Both the position numbers and the translations under genes were made by a program. Positions 60,175 through 64,000 of a DNA stretch of 64,000 nt are shown in pieces. Position 1 is the first letter of the stretch. Every line of letters begins with the position of its first letter. The DNA is taken from assembly GCF_025420485.1 (NCBI RefSeq), contig NZ_JAOEFD010000001.1:310001-374000 (forward strand). The letters run 5' to 3'. The notes under the pieces are model-generated. The model saw nothing but the letters and a program-made list of their open reading frames with translations. It did not search any database and had not been told where the DNA came from. The DNA comes from Nesterenkonia marinintestina (GTDB taxonomy: Bacteria; Actinomycetota; Actinomycetes; Actinomycetales; Micrococcaceae).

Positions 60175-61565
60175 CAGGCCTCACCTCCCTGCTTGGCGAC
60201 GTGCTCGGCCCGCTCCTCGGCGGCCCTGCGGGCCCGCTCGCGGGCGGCGTCCACGGCCGCGCGCTGCGCCTCGGGGTCGGGGACGAACCGGACCCGGTCG
60301 ATCCGGCGGCCGTCCACCGTCACGACCTCCAGGGTCCCGCCGGGGACCTCGACGACGTCGCCGACCGCCGCCATCCGTCCCAGGCGGTCCAGCACATAGC
60401 CGGCCACGGTCTCGTAGACGGAGTCGTCGGGGATCTCGAGCACCAGGATCTGCGCATTGATCTCATCCGGTCTGATCAGACCGGGGAAGTACCAGTCGCC
60501 GGCACGGGACTGCAGCACTCCTGGGGCGATGCGGTCGTGCTCGTCGGAGACCTCGCCGACGATCTCCTCGACCACGTCCTCCAGGGTCAGCACTCCGGCG
60601 GTCCCCCCGTACTCGTCCACGACCACGGCCATCTGCAGGGGCGCTTCGCGCAGGTCGGAGAGGAGCCCGTCGATGTGGATGGTCTCAGGGACCCGCACCA
60701 CCTCGGACATCACCGTGGCCGCCACCAGGCCGTCGCGCTTGTCCCGAGGCACCGCCACCGCCTTCTTCACATGGGTGACGCCTCGGACGTCGTCCACCGA
60801 CTCGCCCAGGACGGGGAAGCGGGAGTAGCCGGTGCGTCGGGCCAGATCGATCAGGTCGGTCAGCGGCGCGTCGGCCTCGATGCTTGCCATACGGGGGCGC
60901 GGTGTCATCACGTCGGCGGCGGTCTGTTCGGAGAAGCGCAGGGTCCGGTCGAGGAAGGTCGCCGTCCCCTCGTCGAGGGTGCCGAGCATCGCCGAGCGAC
61001 GGACCATCGACGACAGCTCCTCGGGGGTCCTCGCTCCGGAGAGCTCTTCCTTGACCTCGAGCCCGAAGCGGTGCAGGACCTTGTTCGAGAAGCCGTTGAG
61101 GACCACGATGGCCGGCCGGAAGACCGCGGTGAAGAGCAGCTGAGGCCGGGCCAGCGCCCGGCCCAGCGGGAACGCGATGGCGATGGCCATGTTCTTGGGC
61201 ACGAGCTCACCGATGATCATCGTCACCATCGTCGCGATCACCATCGCCGTGATCAGCGAGACGGCCCCGGCGGCGGCGTCGGGCACCCCCAGGGCCTCGA
61301 TGGGGTCTGCCAGAAGGGCGCCGAGGGCCGGTTCGGCGACATAACCGGTGAGCAGGGTCGTCAGCGTGATGCCGAGCTGGCAGCTGGAGAGCTGGGTCGA
61401 CAGCGACTTCAGACACTTCATCAGCGGCACGGAACCGGTGTCACCCTCATCGATGGAGCGCTGGACGGTGGGCTGGTCCAGCGCCACCAGGGAGAACTCG
61501 ACGGCGACGAAGAAGCCGGTTCCCAGGATCAGCAGGAATCCGAGGCCGAGAAGGAGGAACTCCAC
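60174..61565 (-). CDS. CNNM/CBS-domain membrane protein with CorC domain, upstream paralogue
   Basis: The 463-residue product has the DUF21/CNNM membrane domain (VAVEFSLVALDQPTVQRS; IGELVPKNMAIAIAFPLG), then two CBS domains (MTPRPRMASIEADAPL; AVVVDEYGGTAGVLTLEDVVEEIVGEVSDE). A C-terminal CorC/HlyC transporter-associated domain follows (YETVAGYVLDRLGRMAAVGD, VTVDGRRIDRVRF). Likely role is Mg2+ or other divalent-cation efflux or homeostasis. It differs from the downstream paralogue by having the CorC domain, so the pair may be a two-subunit system. ATG at 61565. Confidence 0.9.
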   Translation of the reverse strand: MEFLLLGLGFLLILGTGFFVAVEFSLVALDQPTVQRSIDEGDTGSVPLMKCLKSLSTQLSSCQLGITLTTLLTGYVAEPALGALLADPIEALGVPDAAAGAVSLITAMVIATMVTMIIGELVPKNMAIAIAFPLGRALARPQLLFTAVFRPAIVVLNGFSNKVLHRFGLEVKEELSGARTPEELSSMVRRSAMLGTLDEGTATFLDRTLRFSEQTAADVMTPRPRMASIEADAPLTDLIDLARRTGYSRFPVLGESVDDVRGVTHVKKAVAVPRDKRDGLVAATVMSEVVRVPETIHIDGLLSDLREAPLQMAVVVDEYGGTAGVLTLEDVVEEIVGEVSDEHDRIAPGVLQSRAGDWYFPGLIRPDEINAQILVLEIPDDSVYETVAGYVLDRLGRMAAVGDVVEVPGGTLEVVTVDGRRIDRVRFVPDPEAQRAAVDAARERARRAAEERAEHVAKQGGEA

Positions 61566-61700
61566 CTAGGAACCGCACCTCCCGGAGCATGCCGACGGTC
61601 GGGCGGGGGCGGCGGGCTGTGCGGAACGGTCGAGGACCGGTTGTCGATACTCCATCAGAGCACCGATCCTAGCGTGCGCCGAGGTCAGCGCACCAGCAGG

Positions 61701-63194
61701 TCACCACGTGGTGGGCACCGGCTTGCCCTCCTCGTATCCGGCCGCCGACTGCAGCCCGACGACCGCACGCTCCCGGAAGCGCGCGAGGTCCTCGGCACCG
61801 GTGTAGGTCATCGCGGACCTCAGCCCGGCGGTGATCATGTCCAGCAGGTCCTCCACGCCGGGGCGGCGCGGGTCCAGGTACATCTTCGACGAGGAGATGC
61901 CCTCCTCGAACAGACCCTTGCGCGCCCTGGCGAAGGCGTCCTCCTGGGCGGTGCGGTTCTGCACGGCTCGCGCCGAGGCCATGCCGAAGCTCTCCTTGTA
62001 CCGGCGTCCGTCGGACTCGAGGATCAGATCGCCGGGCGATTCGAAGGTTCCGGCGAACCACGAGCCGACCATCACCTGGCTCGCACCCGCGGCCAGAGCC
62101 AGGGCGACGTCACGGGGATGCCGGACCCCTCCGTCGGCCCAGATCCGCCCGCCCTGCTGACGGGCCGCCGCGGCGCACTCCATCACCGCGGAGAACTGCG
62201 GCCGGCCGACCGCCGTCATCATCCGCGTGGTGCACATCGCGCCGGGACCCACACCGACCTTGGCGATGTCCGCCCCGGCGGCCATCAGATCCCGGACGCC
62301 GTCGGCGGTGACCACGTTGCCGGCCACCACCGGCACGGTGCGGCCGTGGGCGTCGACCACCCGGCGCACTGCCTCCAGGGCGTCGAACATCTTCCGCTGA
62401 TGGCCGTGGGCGGTGTCGACCACGAGCACATCGCTGCCGGACTCCAGCAGGGTCTCGGCACGTCCGGCGACGTCGCCGTTGATCCCGACCGCCGTGGCGA
62501 CCCGCAGACGGCCCGCATCGTCGAGGGCCGGACGGTACATCGTCGAACGCAGCGCGCCTCGGGGCGTGAGCACTCCGGCCAGTCGACCGTCCGAGGCCGT
62601 GACCGGCGCGAAGTCGGCGCCGACCGCGTCCATCTGGGTGAAGGCCCGCTCCAGACCCTCGTGCAGCCGCTCCGCGTCGAAGGGCGAATCCTCGGTGAGC
62701 CCGAGCTCGTCCTCGGTGAATCGGACCTGCGGCATCCGCATGACCGAACCGGCGGTGGAGAAGCGGTCGAGCCCGACGCAGTCGGCCGCCGCCACGACGC
62801 CGGCCAGGCGCATCTCATCGTCGACGACGCACACCGCAGGGTGGCTCCGCCTGTCCAGCAGGTGCAGCACGTCGAGCAGAGTGTCGCGCGGGGCCACCCG
62901 CAGCGCGGTGTCGAAGACGGGGTGCGATGCCTTGACCCGGGAGACCACCTGGCGGACCACCTCGGACGGGACGTCCTGCGGGAGCACGCCGAGCCCCCCT
63001 CGGCGGGCCATCGTCTCGACCATGCGCCGACCGGTGACCGCCGTCATATTGGCGGAGACCAGCGGAATCCCCGCACCGGTGCCGTCGTCGGGAGCGATGT
63101 CCACCTCGGTGCGGGACATGGCCTCGGACCGCGACGGCACGAGGAAGACGTCGGAGTACGTGAGATCTGTGATGGGTTCGTTCAGCAGACGCAT
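61701..63194 (-). CDS. guaB1: GuaB1-family IMP dehydrogenase-like protein, probable GMP reductase
   Basis: The 497-residue product has the IMPDH/GMPR barrel ([22 protein letters not shown]), a Bateman (CBS) module (about residues 95-215), [16 protein letters not shown], and [42 protein letters not shown] with the active-site Cys. It continues with [37 protein letters not shown]. The CTTR sequence after the Cys and the overall pattern are of the actinobacterial GuaB1 group, which in mycobacteria was shown to be a GMP reductase rather than an IMP dehydrogenase. No second guaB is in the window. The CBS module implies nucleotide regulation. Confidence 0.87.
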   Translation of the reverse strand: MRLLNEPITDLTYSDVFLVPSRSEAMSRTEVDIAPDDGTGAGIPLVSANMTAVTGRRMVETMARRGGLGVLPQDVPSEVVRQVVSRVKASHPVFDTALRVAPRDTLLDVLHLLDRRSHPAVCVVDDEMRLAGVVAAADCVGLDRFSTAGSVMRMPQVRFTEDELGLTEDSPFDAERLHEGLERAFTQMDAVGADFAPVTASDGRLAGVLTPRGALRSTMYRPALDDAGRLRVATAVGINGDVAGRAETLLESGSDVLVVDTAHGHQRKMFDALEAVRRVVDAHGRTVPVVAGNVVTADGVRDLMAAGADIAKVGVGPGAMCTTRMMTAVGRPQFSAVMECAAAARQQGGRIWADGGVRHPRDVALALAAGASQVMVGSWFAGTFESPGDLILESDGRRYKESFGMASARAVQNRTAQEDAFARARKGLFEEGISSSKMYLDPRRPGVEDLLDMITAGLRSAMTYTGAEDLARFRERAVVGLQSAAGYEEGKPVPTTW

Positions 63195-63468
63195 GGCGGG
63201 AGGGGAACCTCTTCGTCGTCGGGAGCATCAGACACGATACCCGGTGCAGTGGCGACCACGTCACCGAAGTCATTATGCTGGGACCGATGAGCGCTAGGGA
63301 TCGTCAGGGTCGCCCTCGGCCCGCGACCGAGGAGCGACGAAGCTTCTCAGTCGCACCCCTGCGCCCGAAGGGTCCGCGTGGTCGTCCGGCGGGCCGACGG
63401 CCCGTACGTCCGGGATGCGGGTCCTTGGGAATCCGGAGAGAACACACCATGGAAGAGGCGTATCCAAC
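63195..63468. promoter_or_regulatory. Divergent region between guaB1 and kgd
   Basis: 274 bp between divergent genes. TATGCT near 63272-63277 may be a -10 on the plus strand for the 2-oxoglutarate enzyme. A 63-codon plus-strand frame from the ATG at 63287 is Arg/Pro-rich and unlike a protein; it overlaps the next gene's start and is not called. Confidence 0.35.
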
Positions 63469-64000
63469 GTGCCAGATCTAACGTCCAGCCGACTCGCGGA
63501 GGAGTTCCCCGGAAACGAATGGTTGGTCGCCGACCTGTACGACAGGTTCAAGGACGACCCCGGCTCCGTGGACCGCAAGTGGGCAGACATCTTCCGTCGG
63601 CTCGAGGATGAGTCGACGGAGGCCTCTGCGGACCGCGGGTCCGACTCGGACGGGAAGTCGGGGCAGGACGATGCGCGCTCCGGCTCATCGAGGTCGTCGT
63701 CCTCGGACTCGGAGTCTTCGCAGGGGGACTCCGGCACGGATCCGGCCGCGTCCGACGAGACCACGCCGAGCACGGCCACTCCGGCCGACCCCGACGCGGC
63801 CCAGCGCCCGGACTCCGAGAAGTCTGGGGGGAAGTCCGGGGGGAAGTCCGGGGGGAAGACCTCCGAGGACTCAGGGAAGGACTCGGCCAAGACGTCCTCC
63901 AAGAGTTCGTCCAAGAGTTCGTCGAAGAGCACGTCCAAGGGCTCGGACGAGCGCGACGACGAGGGCTCGGACAAGAGCTCTAAGTCGCACAAGGCGCCGA
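63469..64000 (+). CDS. kgd: Multifunctional 2-oxoglutarate metabolism enzyme (Kgd/OdhA), N-terminal part
   Basis: Only the first 177 codons are in the window; the frame is open to the end. Residues 1-45 (VPDLTSSRLAEEFPGNEWLV, then ADLYDRFKDDPGSVDRKWADIF) match the E1 N-terminal peptide of the actinobacterial 2-oxoglutarate dehydrogenase/decarboxylase, which in this family is fused to an E2 catalytic domain. The rest is a Ser/Lys/Asp/Gly low-complexity linker with 12-bp DNA repeats (three GGK units near 63826-63862, four S-K-S-type units at 63898-63945). Other actinobacterial linkers are mostly Ala/Pro-rich. GTG at 63469 is chosen by homology; GAGG lies 10 bases upstream. Confidence 0.85.
   Translation, partial: MPDLTSSRLAEEFPGNEWLVADLYDRFKDDPGSVDRKWADIFRRLEDESTEASADRGSDSDGKSGQDDARSGSSRSSSSDSESSQGDSGTDPAASDETTPSTATPADPDAAQRPDSEKSGGKSGGKSGGKTSEDSGKDSAKTSSKSSSKSSSKSTSKGSDERDDEGSDKSSKSHKAP
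63826..63945 (+). repeat. Two sets of 12-bp tandem repeats in the kgd linker
   Basis: Three copies of a unit like AAGTCCGGGGGG around 63826-63862 encode Lys-Ser-Gly-Gly. Four copies of a unit like TCCAAGAGTTCG at 63898-63909, 63910-63921, 63922-63933 and 63934-63945 encode Ser-Lys-Ser-Ser. Both keep the reading frame, so length can vary without loss of the enzyme. Confidence 0.75.

Noticed and set aside
60000-63290. Very long plus-strand open frame (about 1096 codons) across the CNNM and guaB1 genes
   Set aside because: It lies antisense to three well-conserved genes, is made of His/Gly/Arg/Asp-rich low-complexity sequence and has no domain. It is the usual GC-rich mirror frame.
63287-63481. 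Short plus-strand frame before kgd as a possible leader peptide
   Set aside because: Arg/Pro-rich composition, no run of regulatory codons and overlap with the kgd start; not supported.
63294-63992. Minus-strand frame opposite the kgd start, rich in Ser/Glu/Asp
   Set aside because: It is the mirror of the Ser/Lys repeat linker; the plus strand has the conserved E1 N-terminal peptide.

Overview
The window is high-GC DNA from an actinobacterium, most likely a member of the Micrococcales and plausibly of the family Micrococcaceae. The basis is the actinobacterial gene order of the division and cell-wall (dcw) cluster, which carries SepF, YggT and DivIVA/Wag31 in place of FtsA and MinCD. Further support comes from a class II DAHP synthase, a GuaB1-type IMPDH/GMPR protein, an HrpA helicase and the start of a Kgd-type 2-oxoglutarate enzyme. 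MurE lacks the DNPR motif of diaminopimelate-adding enzymes, which fits L-lysine peptidoglycan. Many proteins carry long acidic stretches, which would suit a halotolerant genus such as Nesterenkonia, but the genus is a guess.

Layout. 1-1570: end of rsmB and rpe on +, then nrdR on -. 1695-6843: dnaE, an RluD-family pseudouridine synthase and lspA, tightly coupled on -. 6803-27645: the complete dcw cluster on -, read in the order mraZ, rsmH, ftsL, ftsI, murE, murF, mraY, murD, ftsW, murG, murC, ftsQ, ftsZ, pgeF, yggS, sepF, yggT, divIVA. Most neighbours overlap by 4 nt. Upstream of mraZ, 27646-28129 holds three 10-bp-spaced MraZ-type boxes and a second, inverted, tandemly repeated array of the same boxes. 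28130-38778: a DUF3040 protein, dinB, a polyprenyl diphosphate synthase, a PknL-like kinase without PASTA domains, class II DAHP synthase, a long-chain acyl-CoA synthetase, a small membrane protein, an alpha/beta hydrolase, a PlsC acyltransferase and a PGPGW-type membrane protein.

38873-49549 is the accessory part of the window: an acyl-CoA catabolic island with its own uptake system. One operon encodes a family III CoA-transferase, a thioesterase and a glutaryl-CoA-dehydrogenase-like flavoprotein, with a LysR regulator divergent from it. A second operon encodes a TAXI-type TRAP binding lipoprotein, a fused TRAP permease, an enoyl-CoA hydratase and a 3-hydroxyacyl-CoA dehydrogenase, with an acyl-CoA synthetase divergent from it. 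Together they could import a carboxylic acid, activate it to a CoA thioester and carry out one round of beta-oxidation. The dehydrogenase has Asn where glutaryl-CoA dehydrogenases have the carboxylate-binding Arg, so the substrate is probably not plain glutarate.

49660-64000 returns to housekeeping genes: tRNA-Leu(CAG), an orphan substrate-binding lipoprotein, hrpA, a HIT protein, and a zinc module (zur on +, znuABC on -, convergent and overlapping). These are followed by two coupled CNNM/CBS membrane proteins, guaB1 and the 5' end of kgd/odhA with an unusual Ser/Lys repeat linker.
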